DNA of 64,000 bases from Comamonas badia DSM 17552 (GTDB lineage Bacteria; Pseudomonadota; Gammaproteobacteria; Burkholderiales; Burkholderiaceae_C), in assembly GCF_000484635.1 (NCBI RefSeq), contig NZ_AXVM01000002.1, positions 248,001 through 312,000 on the forward strand. The letters run 5' to 3'. The notes beneath the pieces were generated by a model. It did not search any database and was not told the origin of the DNA. It saw only the letters and a program-made list of their open reading frames with translations. Position numbers and translations under genes: made by a program. This document shows positions 21,868-28,767 of this stretch, piece by piece (the stretch's first letter is position 1; every line of letters starts with the position of its first letter).

Positions 21868-22329
21868 ATGCTTTTGAAGAAAACCACCACGCTGCTGGCC
21901 CTGGGCCTGGCCTTCGTCTGCGCCGGCGCCGCGGCCCAGCAGGGCGAGCCCCAGATGAACCTGCCCCGCACCGAACTGCACGCGGGCATGTACCGCATCA
22001 GCGCGCAGCTGGCCGCCGCGCCGCGCGAGCGCGAAATCGGCCTGATGTACCGCAAACAGATGCCGGAACACGAGGGCATGCTGTTCGCCTTCGAGGTGCC
22101 GGGCGTGCAATGCTTCTGGATGAGAAACACGCTGCTGCCGCTGACGGCGGCCTTCGTCGCCGATGACGGCACCATCGTGAACCTGGCCGACATGCAGCCG
22201 CAGACCGAAGATTCGCACTGCTCGGCCAAGCCGGTGCGCTTCGTGCTGGAAATGAACCAGGGCTGGTTTGCCAAAAAAGGGCTCAAGAGCGGCGCCCGGC
22301 TGACGGGCGCGCCCTTTACCTCCCGCTGA
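21868..22329 (+). CDS. DUF192 family exported protein
   Basis: A 153-residue protein with a signal peptide (about residues 1-23) and one DUF192 domain, recognised from PREREIGLMYRKQMPEHEGMLFAF's core, CFWMRNTLLPL and FVLEMNQGWF. The family is a small beta-rich fold of unknown function, common in envelope proteins. It follows a 13-bp hairpin closely, which may limit its expression. Confidence 0.88.
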   Translation: MLLKKTTTLLALGLAFVCAGAAAQQGEPQMNLPRTELHAGMYRISAQLAAAPREREIGLMYRKQMPEHEGMLFAFEVPGVQCFWMRNTLLPLTAAFVADDGTIVNLADMQPQTEDSHCSAKPVRFVLEMNQGWFAKKGLKSGARLTGAPFTSR

Positions 22330-22396
22330 ACGCGCGCGCCGAATCCGCGCGCCACCCAGGCTCCTGTTGATCCGCCCCCGTGAGGTTTCTACTGCT

Positions 22397-22452
22397 TGTG
22401 GGAGCGGCTTCAGCCGCGAACAGCTGCCTTCGCGGCTGAAGCCGCTCCCACA
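22397..22452. repeat. REP-like inverted repeat pair (REPIN)
   Basis: Two perfect 24-nt arms, TGTGGGAGCGGCTTCAGCC followed by GCGAA and its exact reverse complement, flank an 8-nt centre. The GTGGGAGCGGCTTCAGCCGCG arm belongs to the REP type found widely in Pseudomonas and Xanthomonas relatives, usually spread by a TnpA-REP transposase. It lies between the convergent DUF192 and stress-protein genes. No transposase is in the window. Confidence 0.85.
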
Positions 22453-22484
22453 ACTGGAGATTGCATAGCGCCGGAGCAATAGTC

Positions 22485-22925
22485 TCAGTCGCGCACGACG
22501 AGGATGGGCACCTTCACCACCCCCAGCACGCGCTGCGTCACGCTGCCCAGCACCAGCTTCTCGATGCCGCGGCGCCCGTGCGAGCCCATCACCACCAGGT
22601 CCGCCCCGATGCTCTGCACGGTGGCGAGCACGCCTTCGTGCACGGTGTGGCCCTCGCCCACCACCGTCTCCACCTTGGCGACACCGGCGGCGGTCACCGC
22701 GTCGCGCGCGGCGTCCAGCGCGGTACTGGCCTCGGCATTGGCCGCCGTCAGGTACTGCGCCTGGCCGTAGGCAAAGTCCGCGCCCACGCCGGTGAAGGGA
22801 TAAGGGTCGATCACATACAGCAGCGTGATGTCGCTGCCGAACACCTGCGCCAGCGCCGCCGCGCGCGCCACCGCCTTCATCGAGGTGTCCGAACCATCGA
22901 CGGGAACCAGAATGTGCTTGAACAT
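22485..22925 (-). CDS. Universal stress protein, UspA family
   Basis: A 146-residue single-domain Usp. FKHILVPVDGSDTS forms the first strand and turn, and MGSHGRRGIEKLVLGSVTQ has the ATP-binding glycine pattern (G-2x-G-9x-G-S), so it is of the nucleotide-binding type. GGAG lies 8 nt before the ATG at 22925. It is convergent with the DUF192 gene across the REP-like hairpin. Confidence 0.93.
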   Translation of the reverse strand: MFKHILVPVDGSDTSMKAVARAAALAQVFGSDITLLYVIDPYPFTGVGADFAYGQAQYLTAANAEASTALDAARDAVTAAGVAKVETVVGEGHTVHEGVLATVQSIGADLVVMGSHGRRGIEKLVLGSVTQRVLGVVKVPILVVRD

Positions 22926-22961
22926 GTTGTGCTCCTTTCGCGGCATCACGCCGCTGTGCCA

Positions 22962-23729
22962 TCAAGAATTATGACCATCCTCACCGAGGAAATGATCCCG
23001 CCGGCAGGTCAGAACCAGGGTGTCGCGCCAGCCCTGCCCGGCCAGCGGCTGGATCGGCGTGGTTTCGTGGACCATGCGGGCATCGTCCAGCAGCATCACC
23101 GACCACGGTTCATCGAGGGTAAAGCGCTGCCCCGCCGGGCTGGCCGCCTCAAAAATCCGCGTCTCGCCACCCTTCACGCCCTCGCGCCCCACCAGAAACA
23201 CCGCCACCAGATCCACGCCATCGCGGTGCGCGCCCTCGGGCGTGGGGCGGCCCAGGCCCCCTTCGGTGTCGATGCGGAACTGGTGCGCCTCCACGCACCA
23301 GCGCGCCGGCGGCGTCTGCAGCGGCAGCAGCGCCGCCTGCGCGGCACCCGCGGCGGCGCGCACCAGCGCCTGCCAGGCGGGGCTGGCCACCGTGGCCACC
23401 AGCATGGGCGCAAACCAGCGCTGCATGCCGCCGTGCAGCGCGTTGTACTGCACCGGCTGCCAGTGCGCGCGGTGCGGCGCCTGTTCAAGGCGCTCGCCCT
23501 GCACCACGAAGCAGGCATGGCGCCTGCGCCGGTAGCGCCCGCCATCCTTGAGGTAATCGTCCGGCGGCAGATCGTCCCAATCCGCGCGCAGCCCCTGCAG
23601 CTGCGCCAGCGGCGCGCCCGCCCAGGCCGCCATGTCCTGCGGCGCCAGCACCGCATAACCGCGCTCGCGCAGGTGCTGCGCCAGTTGCGCCGCCGGAACA
23701 TAAGGGGGAGAAAAATGCGTGATGGCCAT
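22962..23729 (-). CDS. 2-oxoglutarate/Fe(II)-dependent oxygenase family protein
   Basis: A 255-residue protein with the iron-binding facial triad visible as His-x-Asp in GAHRDGVDL and a distal His in ARMVHETTPI, followed by RDTLVLTCRR with the likely 2-oxoglutarate Arg. It fits the 2OG-Fe dioxygenase family (Pfam 2OG-Fe_Oxy_2). The substrate is unknown; relatives hydroxylate small molecules such as amino acids. ATG at 23729 starts the conserved part. The gene is divergent from the restriction enzyme gene and follows no obvious operon. Confidence 0.8.
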   Translation of the reverse strand: MAITHFSPPYVPAAQLAQHLRERGYAVLAPQDMAAWAGAPLAQLQGLRADWDDLPPDDYLKDGGRYRRRRHACFVVQGERLEQAPHRAHWQPVQYNALHGGMQRWFAPMLVATVASPAWQALVRAAAGAAQAALLPLQTPPARWCVEAHQFRIDTEGGLGRPTPEGAHRDGVDLVAVFLVGREGVKGGETRIFEAASPAGQRFTLDEPWSVMLLDDARMVHETTPIQPLAGQGWRDTLVLTCRRDHFLGEDGHNS

Positions 23730-23823
23730 GGGTGCCCAGCTTAGCGCAGCCGGCTGCTTTGCGCGGCTGGCCCTTGCGCCAAAATGGCCAGGCCGCGCCA
23801 CCCGGCACTATCACCATAAAAAC

Positions 23824-23858
23824 CTGCTCCAGCGCTTTGCCAGCAAGCGCCAGCAGCT
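23824..23858 (-). repeat. AGCGCT palindrome, copy 5
   Basis: On the minus strand: AGCTGCTGGCGCTTG, spacer CTGGCA, AAGCGCTGGAGCAG. It lies 29 nt before the start of the restriction-modification gene, within its promoter region. Confidence 0.85.
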
Positions 23859-23887
23859 ATATATCTAATATCTCAATACCACCTGTA

Positions 23888-26800
23888 ATGACGCCACACG
23901 ACTTCATCGCCCAATGGGGCCCGGGCGGCAGCAGCAGCCACCTGAACGAAGAACAGGGCGCGCAGAGCCACTTCCTCGGCCTGTGCGAGCTGCTCGGCGT
24001 TCCCAAGCCCGGCAGCCCCGAGGTGGCGGGCGAATACCTGTTCGAGCGCCGCTCGCTCGTGCTGGGCGAAGCCCGCGGCTACGCCGACGTGTTCTACCGC
24101 GACCACTTCGCATGGGAGAACAAGGCGCCCGGCAAGAACCTCGACGCCGCCTTGCGCCAGCTCTTGCAATACAGCCTGGCGCTGGCCAACCCGCCGCTGC
24201 TGGTCGTCTGCGACCGGCTCACCATCCGCATCCATACCCAGTTCAACGGCCACCCGAGCGAGACGCACACCGTGCGCATCGAAGAGCTGGCGCAGCCCGA
24301 AAAACGCGCGCTGCTCGCCCGTCTTTGGCTGGATCCAGAAAGTTTTCGCCCGCGCCAGACCAGCCGCGACATCACCGAAGCCGCCGCCAAAAGCTTTGCC
24401 CAACTCGCCGCGCAACTGCGCGCTCGCGGCCATGCCGGCGAGGCGGTGGCGCACTTCCTCACGCAATGCCTGTTCTGCTTCTTCGCCGAAGACGTGGGCC
24501 TGCTGCCCGGGCGCATGTTCGAGCGCTTGGTCGACAACCGCCTGCTCACCAGCGACAAGCTCACCGCCGGCCTTGCCAGCCTGTTTCACACCATGCAGAC
24601 CGGCGGCCTGTACGGCGCGGACGACATCCCCTGGTTCAACGGCGGGCTGTTCGCGCGCATTGATGTCCCGAAGCTGGAGATCGTGGACATCACCGAGCTG
24701 CGCAACGCCGCCAGCCTGAACTGGAGCGCGATCGACGTCAGCATCTTCGGCACGCTGTTCGAGCGGGGCCTGGACCCCGCCAAGCGCAGCCAGCTCGGCG
24801 CGCACTACACCGATCCGGCCACGATCAACCGCATCATCGAGCCCGTCATCACCCGCCCGTTGCTGCAAGAATGGGAGCTGGTGGCGCAAGACCTGCAAGC
24901 GCTGACAGCCAAAATCAAGAAGAACGGCGACGCCGCCTACAAGAAGGCGCACCAGCGCCTGGTGCAATGGCTGGAGCGCCTGCGCGCCTGGCGCGTGCTC
25001 GACCCGGCGTGCGGCAGCGGCAACTTCCTCTTCATGGGCCTGAAGGCGCTGAAAGACGTGGAGCTGCACGCCATCACCGAAGCCGCGCGCCTGGGGCTCG
25101 ATCGCGAGCAGGACCTGGTCACCGGCGTGCACAACCTGCTGGGCATAGAACTCAACGAATACGCCGCGGAACTCGCCCGCGTCTCGGTCTGGATAGGCGA
25201 AATCCAGTGGCGCATCGCCCACGGCTACGCGGCCAAGACCAACCCGGTGCTGGAGCCGCTGGAGCAGATCGAATGCCGCGATGCGCTGCTGCAGTTTCTC
25301 CCTCCCCCTCTGGGGGAGGACGGAGGTGGGGGCGTTTCACCCCTTCCCCCGCCGGGGGAAGGCAGGGATGGGGGCATTTCTCTCCCTCCCCCGCTGGGGG
25401 AGGGCAGGGGTGGGGGCGCGGGCGCATCCGCATCCACCGCGCCCGATTCCGGCCCCGCAAGCCCCCACCCCAACCCTCCCCCAGTGGGGGAGGGAGTGAA
25501 AGAAGCGCAATGGCCCAAGGCCGATGCAGTAGTGGGCAACCCGCCCTTTCTGGGCGACAAGAAAATGCGCCGCGAACTGGGCGATGCCTACGTCGATGCC
25601 CTGCGCAAGACCTACGCAGGCCGCGTGCCCGGCGGCGCCGACCTGGTCTGCTACTGGTTTGAAAAAAGCCGCGCAGCCCTTGCCAGTCAAGCGCTGACAG
25701 CTTCTGGTTTGGTAGCAACCAACTCCATCCGCGGCGGCAAGAACCGCGCGGTGCTCGACGCCATCGTGCGACAAACGCGCATCTTCGACGCCTGGGCCGA
25801 TGAGCCGTGGGTGAACGACGGCGCGGCGGTGCGGGTGTCGCTGGTGGCGTTTGGAGCGGCTGAAACGCACGATCACCTCAACGGTCAGCAAGTCGCACAC
25901 ATCCACGCCGATCTGACGGCAGGGGACGCTGGGGACTCAACGCTCGATCTCACGGCAGCGTTGCGCCTCCAATCCAATGCCAATTGCTGCTTCGTGGGCA
26001 CGTCCAAGAAGGCCTCTTTCGACATAACGGGTGAACTGGCGCGATCGTGGCTCGCACTCCCCAACCCCAACGGGCGCAGCAGTGCGGAGGTCGTGAAGCC
26101 CTGGATCAGTGGCGCGGACATCGTGCGCCGACCTTCAGACACTTGGATCGTTGACTTCGGCGTGGACGCATCCGAGCAGGAATCTGCGTTGTTCGAGGCA
26201 CCGTTCACCTACGTTCTGCGTGTCGTGAAGCCCGAGAAGGACGCCGTGCGCAGCGCGGCAGAACGGCGACGGTGGTGGCTGCACGCACGCACCGCGCCGG
26301 ACATGCGCACCGCGCTACGGCAACCGCAGCGCTTCATCGCAACCTCCATCGTCGCCAAACACCGCCTGTGGGTCTGGTTCGACAAAAGCGTGTTGCCAAG
26401 CCATGCAACCGGCGTCATCGCCCGCGCCGACGACACCACCTTCGGCATCCTGCACAGCCGCTTGCACGAATGCTGGTCGCTGCGCATGGGCACCTCGCTG
26501 GAAGACCGCCCGCGCTACACCCCCACCACCTGCTTTGAAACCTTCCCCTTCCCGCTCGGCCTCACCCCTGCGGACACCGCCCACCAGCGCACCGAGCTGC
26601 TGGAGAGCGGCGCGCTGATCCCCGCCGATCTGCCCGCCACGCTTGACAATTTCAAGCCAAATCCGGCCCTAACGCAGGCAGGGCAGGCGCCAGCAGCTAT
26701 CAAACCCATACCACCGCGCGATGCCGCAACCGCCATCGCCGAGGCGGCGCACCGGCTCGACATGCTGCGCTGCAATTGGCTGAACCCGCCCGAATGGACG

Positions 26801-27094
26801 CGCCGCGTGCCCGAGGTGGTGCCGCTGGGCATGGCGCATTCCCCCTACCCCGACCGCATCGAGCCGCGCCACGATCTTTCGGAGCAGGATGCCAAGGCGC
26901 TGCAAAAGCGCACGCTGACCAACCTCTACAACGCCCGCCCCGCCTGGCTCGCGCAGGCGCATGAGGCACTCGATGCTGCCGTGGCCGCTGCCTACGGCTG
27001 GAGCGACTACCGCGCCGACATGCCCGACGATGAAATCCTGCGGCGGCTGCTGGCGCTCAATCTGGAAAGGGCGTCAGCGACGCCCAAGGGGTGA
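23888..27094 (+). CDS. MmeI-like (type IIL/IIG) restriction-modification enzyme
   Basis: A 1068-residue single-chain enzyme predicted to cut DNA and methylate adenine. The N-terminal nuclease motif fits MmeI exactly: Asp67, nine residues, then Glu77-Asn-Lys79. A helical spacer leads to the methyltransferase: SAM motif DPACGSGNFL at 372-381 and catalytic NPPF at 551-554. The target-recognition part follows, with ETFPFP typical of the family. Between the two methylase motifs, residues about 470-538 are Pro/Gly-rich and encoded by inserted palindromes; two more palindromes lie at 25668 and 26664. The reading frame is intact, so it may still work, but the insert needs testing. No partner gene is adjacent. 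Confidence 0.88.
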   Translation: MTPHDFIAQWGPGGSSSHLNEEQGAQSHFLGLCELLGVPKPGSPEVAGEYLFERRSLVLGEARGYADVFYRDHFAWENKAPGKNLDAALRQLLQYSLALANPPLLVVCDRLTIRIHTQFNGHPSETHTVRIEELAQPEKRALLARLWLDPESFRPRQTSRDITEAAAKSFAQLAAQLRARGHAGEAVAHFLTQCLFCFFAEDVGLLPGRMFERLVDNRLLTSDKLTAGLASLFHTMQTGGLYGADDIPWFNGGLFARIDVPKLEIVDITELRNAASLNWSAIDVSIFGTLFERGLDPAKRSQLGAHYTDPATINRIIEPVITRPLLQEWELVAQDLQALTAKIKKNGDAAYKKAHQRLVQWLERLRAWRVLDPACGSGNFLFMGLKALKDVELHAITEAARLGLDREQDLVTGVHNLLGIELNEYAAELARVSVWIGEIQWRIAHGYAAKTNPVLEPLEQIECRDALLQFLPPPLGEDGGGGVSPLPPPGEGRDGGISLPPPLGEGRGGGAGASASTAPDSGPASPHPNPPPVGEGVKEAQWPKADAVVGNPPFLGDKKMRRELGDAYVDALRKTYAGRVPGGADLVCYWFEKSRAALASQALTASGLVATNSIRGGKNRAVLDAIVRQTRIFDAWADEPWVNDGAAVRVSLVAFGAAETHDHLNGQQVAHIHADLTAGDAGDSTLDLTAALRLQSNANCCFVGTSKKASFDITGELARSWLALPNPNGRSSAEVVKPWISGADIVRRPSDTWIVDFGVDASEQESALFEAPFTYVLRVVKPEKDAVRSAAERRRWWLHARTAPDMRTALRQPQRFIATSIVAKHRLWVWFDKSVLPSHATGVIARADDTTFGILHSRLHECWSLRMGTSLEDRPRYTPTTCFETFPFPLGLTPADTAHQRTELLESGALIPADLPATLDNFKPNPALTQAGQAPAAIKPIPPRDAATAIAEAAHRLDMLRCNWLNPPEWTRRVPEVVPLGMAHSPYPDRIEPRHDLSEQDAKALQKRTLTNLYNARPAWLAQAHEALDAAVAAAYGWSDYRADMPDDEILRRLLALNLERASATPKG
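25298..25497. repeat. Array of GC-rich palindromes inside the restriction gene
   Basis: Three direct units spaced about 41 nt apart (from 25298, 25339 and 25381) share CTCCCTCCCCC, a 3-nt loop, GGGGGAGGGC and a GGGGTGGGGGC tail, and a fourth unit at 25461-25497 is inverted. Each can fold as a hairpin. The whole array keeps the reading frame open and adds roughly 68 residues to the protein. Similar units occur between genes in many Comamonadaceae and Xanthomonadaceae. Confidence 0.85.
25668..25702 (-). repeat. AGCGCT palindrome, copy 6 (in coding sequence)
   Basis: On the minus strand: AGCTGTCAGCGCTTG, spacer ACTGGC, AAGGGCTGC. It runs antisense to the restriction gene and codes for ALASQALTA. 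Confidence 0.7.
26664..26698 (-). repeat. AGCGCT palindrome, copy 7 (in coding sequence)
   Basis: On the minus strand: AGCTGCTGGCGCCTG, spacer CCCTGC, CTGCGTTAGGGCCG. It runs antisense to the restriction gene and codes for PALTQAGQAPAA. Confidence 0.7.
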
Positions 27095-27099
27095 AAGGC

Positions 27100-27136
27100 A
27101 AAAAAACAAGGGCACGCCCATGACGGGATGCCCTTG
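27100..27136 (-). terminator. Intrinsic terminator of the small exported-protein gene
   Basis: On the minus strand CAAGGGCA (27136-27129) pairs with TGCCCTTG (27114-27107), with extra CCC/GGG pairing inside, followed by seven T. It ends the minus-strand gene at 27176-27481 and lies just past the restriction gene stop. Confidence 0.85.
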
Positions 27137-27175
27137 TTGCCTGGTGTTCATCCCGGGCGGTCGCCCGGCGCCACA

Positions 27176-27481
27176 TCAGGACAGATTGCCGTAGGCCGGG
27201 CGGAAGCCATCCGCCAGCGCCTGGCGCGTGGCTTCGCGCACCTCGGCGCGGGTCAGGCTGCTCTCCACCGCGGCTTGCGCCACCGGCATGTTGCCGGCCT
27301 CGGGCGCCTGGGCGATGGCCTGGGCCTGCACATCGGCACGCTGGGCCTGGTTCACGACCACGTCTTGCGGCTGGAACAGCGGGAAGGCGCCAGCGGCGGG
27401 CTGCGCATCGGCGGCAAAGGCGGTACCCGAGACGAGCACGGCTGCGGCAACGGCGGCGAAAGCGAAATTCTTGCGGATCAT
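27176..27481 (-). CDS. Small exported protein, DUF4148-like
   Basis: A 101-residue protein with a signal peptide (about residues 1-23, ending GTAFAAD). The mature part is Ala/Gln-rich, and SSLTRAEVREATRQALADG near the end resembles the helix of DUF4148-type proteins that are common in Burkholderiales. Function unknown. AAGGAG 7 nt before the ATG and a strong terminator at 27100-27136 indicate a stand-alone, well expressed gene. Confidence 0.75.
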   Translation of the reverse strand: MIRKNFAFAAVAAAVLVSGTAFAADAQPAAGAFPLFQPQDVVVNQAQRADVQAQAIAQAPEAGNMPVAQAAVESSLTRAEVREATRQALADGFRPAYGNLS

Positions 27482-27830
27482 GATTTTCTCCTTACGGTGT
27501 GGTAAACCAAAAAAACAAACAAAACCTATGAGATAAACAGGTGGCCTGAGCCACTTTCCTTACCGGAGGTGCATCGGGTGATGTCCTTCGATGGCTTGTA
27601 TTGTGCGGGTTTACCCTAGTTTAAAAAAGCCTCTTAAATGGATATCACCGTTTCGAATTTGGAAACAATGCCCAAAGCCCTGGATCGACGCTGCCCGCGC
27701 CGAAGCGCTTCAGCCGGCCTGTTCGGCCAGGTGAAAGGCCCGGTGCTCATCCCATGGCGGCTGATGAGCGCCGAGGGCGAGCTGATTGGGGCGTTCTGGG
27801 AAGAGGCCGGGCGCACGTATCATTGCGCCG

Positions 27831-27893
27831 GTTGGCGGTGCTCCCACTTGGTGATGGGCTCAGATGTCCCGGTTCGAATCCGGGCCCGCCAAC
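27831..27893 (+). other. tRNA-like element without an anticodon arm
   Basis: GTTGGCGG (27831-27838) pairs with CCGCCAAC (27886-27893) as an 8-bp acceptor-like stem. A perfect T-arm follows the tRNA consensus: CCCGG (27868-27872), loop TTCGAAT, CCGGG (27880-27884). CCCA and TGGG enclose CTTGGTGA, which looks like a D-arm with the GG pair. Only nine nucleotides join it to the T-arm, so there is no anticodon arm, and no CCA end is encoded. It may be a degraded tRNA, an unusual tRNA, or a tRNA-mimicking RNA. Confidence 0.5.
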
Positions 27894-27979
27894 TCCCGAC
27901 AGCCCACGCTACCCCACGGATTGCGCAAACAACAGGTGCCGCTTGCGCTTGTGCACGGTCACGCTAGCATGCGTGCGCT

Positions 27980-28064
27980 GGATGATCGGTAGATGCGCTC
28001 CCTGGAGGCGCGGCGCCGATGAAAATCGGAAGCTGGCTGGGTTCAAGTCCCTCGCCGATCGTCC
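27980..28064 (+). other. Second tRNA-like element, long acceptor helix
   Basis: GGATGATCGG (27980-27989) pairs with CCGATCGTCC (28055-28064), and three more pairs extend it outward. A D-like arm GCGC/GCGC (27995-28011) encloses TCCCTGGAG, a hairpin CCGAT-GAAA-ATCGG lies at 28016-28029, and a T-like arm GGG-TTCAAGT-CCC at 28039-28051. The length and D-arm and T-arm wording recall a class II (Leu/Ser) tRNA, but there is no 5-7-5 anticodon arm and no CCA. Confidence 0.45.
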
Positions 28065-28150
28065 GGCACCCTTCGTTCAAAAGCTGGCGTTGCGCGGGAT
28101 GAGGCTGACAACCTAGGCTGCCCCATCGACGTCTGTCATTTCCAACACGC

Positions 28151-28327
28151 ATGACTTCTTACCATCCGCACATGCCACGCGTCATTCTGTTCATCGCCTG
28201 CTGCGCCGTGCTCGCCATGGGCGGCGGCATGGTGCGCAGCGCCATGGTGCTGGCAGCGCTGGCCTTTGCCAGCCTGTGCGCCTGGATCGCCTGGCAACTG
28301 GTTCGCATATTTCTCGGCAGGCCATGA
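28151..28327 (+). CDS. Small membrane protein (58 residues)
   Basis: A 58-residue protein with two hydrophobic runs (about residues 10-22 and 29-51), probably one or two membrane helices, and few charges besides a basic C-terminus. I do not recognise a family. Its stop overlaps the start of the next small gene by 4 nt (ATGA), which supports both being real. An internal ATG at 28172 is an alternative start. It lies just after the second tRNA-like structure. Confidence 0.55.
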   Translation: MTSYHPHMPRVILFIACCAVLAMGGGMVRSAMVLAALAFASLCAWIAWQLVRIFLGRP

Positions 28328-28470
28328 ACTCCATCGTGCTCAAGGCTTCGCTCATCCTGCTGCTGGCCGGTCTGCCCACCGCCATCGCAGGCATTGGCCT
28401 GGGTGTGTACCTGGTGCTGGCCGGCATCGCCGCGTACGGCTTGTGGTTCGCCTCGCTGTTGCTGGCGTAA
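28324..28470 (+). CDS. Small membrane protein (48 residues)
   Basis: A 48-residue, almost wholly hydrophobic protein with two likely membrane helices (about residues 5-25 and 28-46) split by a GxGxG-like turn. No family recognised. It is coupled to the preceding 58-residue gene by an ATGA overlap and ends 45 nt before the orphan antitoxin gene. The pair could be a small-membrane-protein module, but no holin or toxin signature is clear. Confidence 0.55.
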   Translation: MNSIVLKASLILLLAGLPTAIAGIGLGVYLVLAGIAAYGLWFASLLLA

Positions 28471-28515
28471 CGACCTGGCGGATGTGTCGGTCGCAGTCTG
28501 GAAAGGGAAAACGCC

Positions 28516-28755
28516 ATGAGCACCGCATTCGACAGCATCAAGCAAGGCCTTCAAGAGGTCATCGCCCATGCCCAGGACGACGAGCGCGGCGTGCGCGTGC
28601 ACCGTCCGCGCGCCATCGACGTGAAGGCCGTGCGCGCCAAGGTGGGCATGACGCAGGAACCATTTGCCGCCCGTTTTGGCTTTTCCACGGCCACCCTGCG
28701 GCACTGGGAACGCGGGGATCGCAACCCGCAGGCGGTCATCGAGGCCTTGGCGTGA
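28516..28755 (+). CDS. Orphan XRE-family antitoxin-like protein, internally shortened
   Basis: A 79-residue helix-turn-helix protein of the HigA/NadS-like antitoxin group: HRPRAIDVKAVRAKVGMTQ leads into FAARFGFSTATLRHWERGDR and the C-terminal NPQAVIEALA. Relatives I know carry about 15 more residues between GDR and NPQAV, so a deletion between two similar short sequences is likely. The usual upstream toxin gene is missing; two small membrane proteins are there instead. GGAAAG lies about 11 nt before the ATG. Confidence 0.75.
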   Translation: MSTAFDSIKQGLQEVIAHAQDDERGVRVHRPRAIDVKAVRAKVGMTQEPFAARFGFSTATLRHWERGDRNPQAVIEALA

Positions 28756-28767
28756 CCGAATCCGGGC

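Larger units (their letters stand above)
27482..28150. other. 669-nt stretch without a protein gene
   Basis: No convincing protein gene was found here. It holds the leader of the small exported-protein gene (27482-27600), an A/T-rich patch, and the two tRNA-like structures at 27831-27893 and 27980-28064. The frame open at 27638-27967 has no family likeness and runs through the first tRNA-like structure. Confidence 0.6.

Noticed and set aside
25298-25497. Regular repeat spacing that looks like a short CRISPR array
   Set aside because: Units are self-complementary hairpins with variable sequence, one is inverted, and they lie inside an open gene; no cas genes.
27831-27893. A normal tRNA-Thr (GGT in the CTTGGTGA loop)
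   Set aside because: The loop has 8 nt on a 4-bp stem and the element is about 13 nt too short for a cloverleaf.
27638-27967. A 109-codon plus-strand frame before and across the first tRNA-like element
   Set aside because: No family likeness, no clear ribosome site, and it runs through a structured RNA element.
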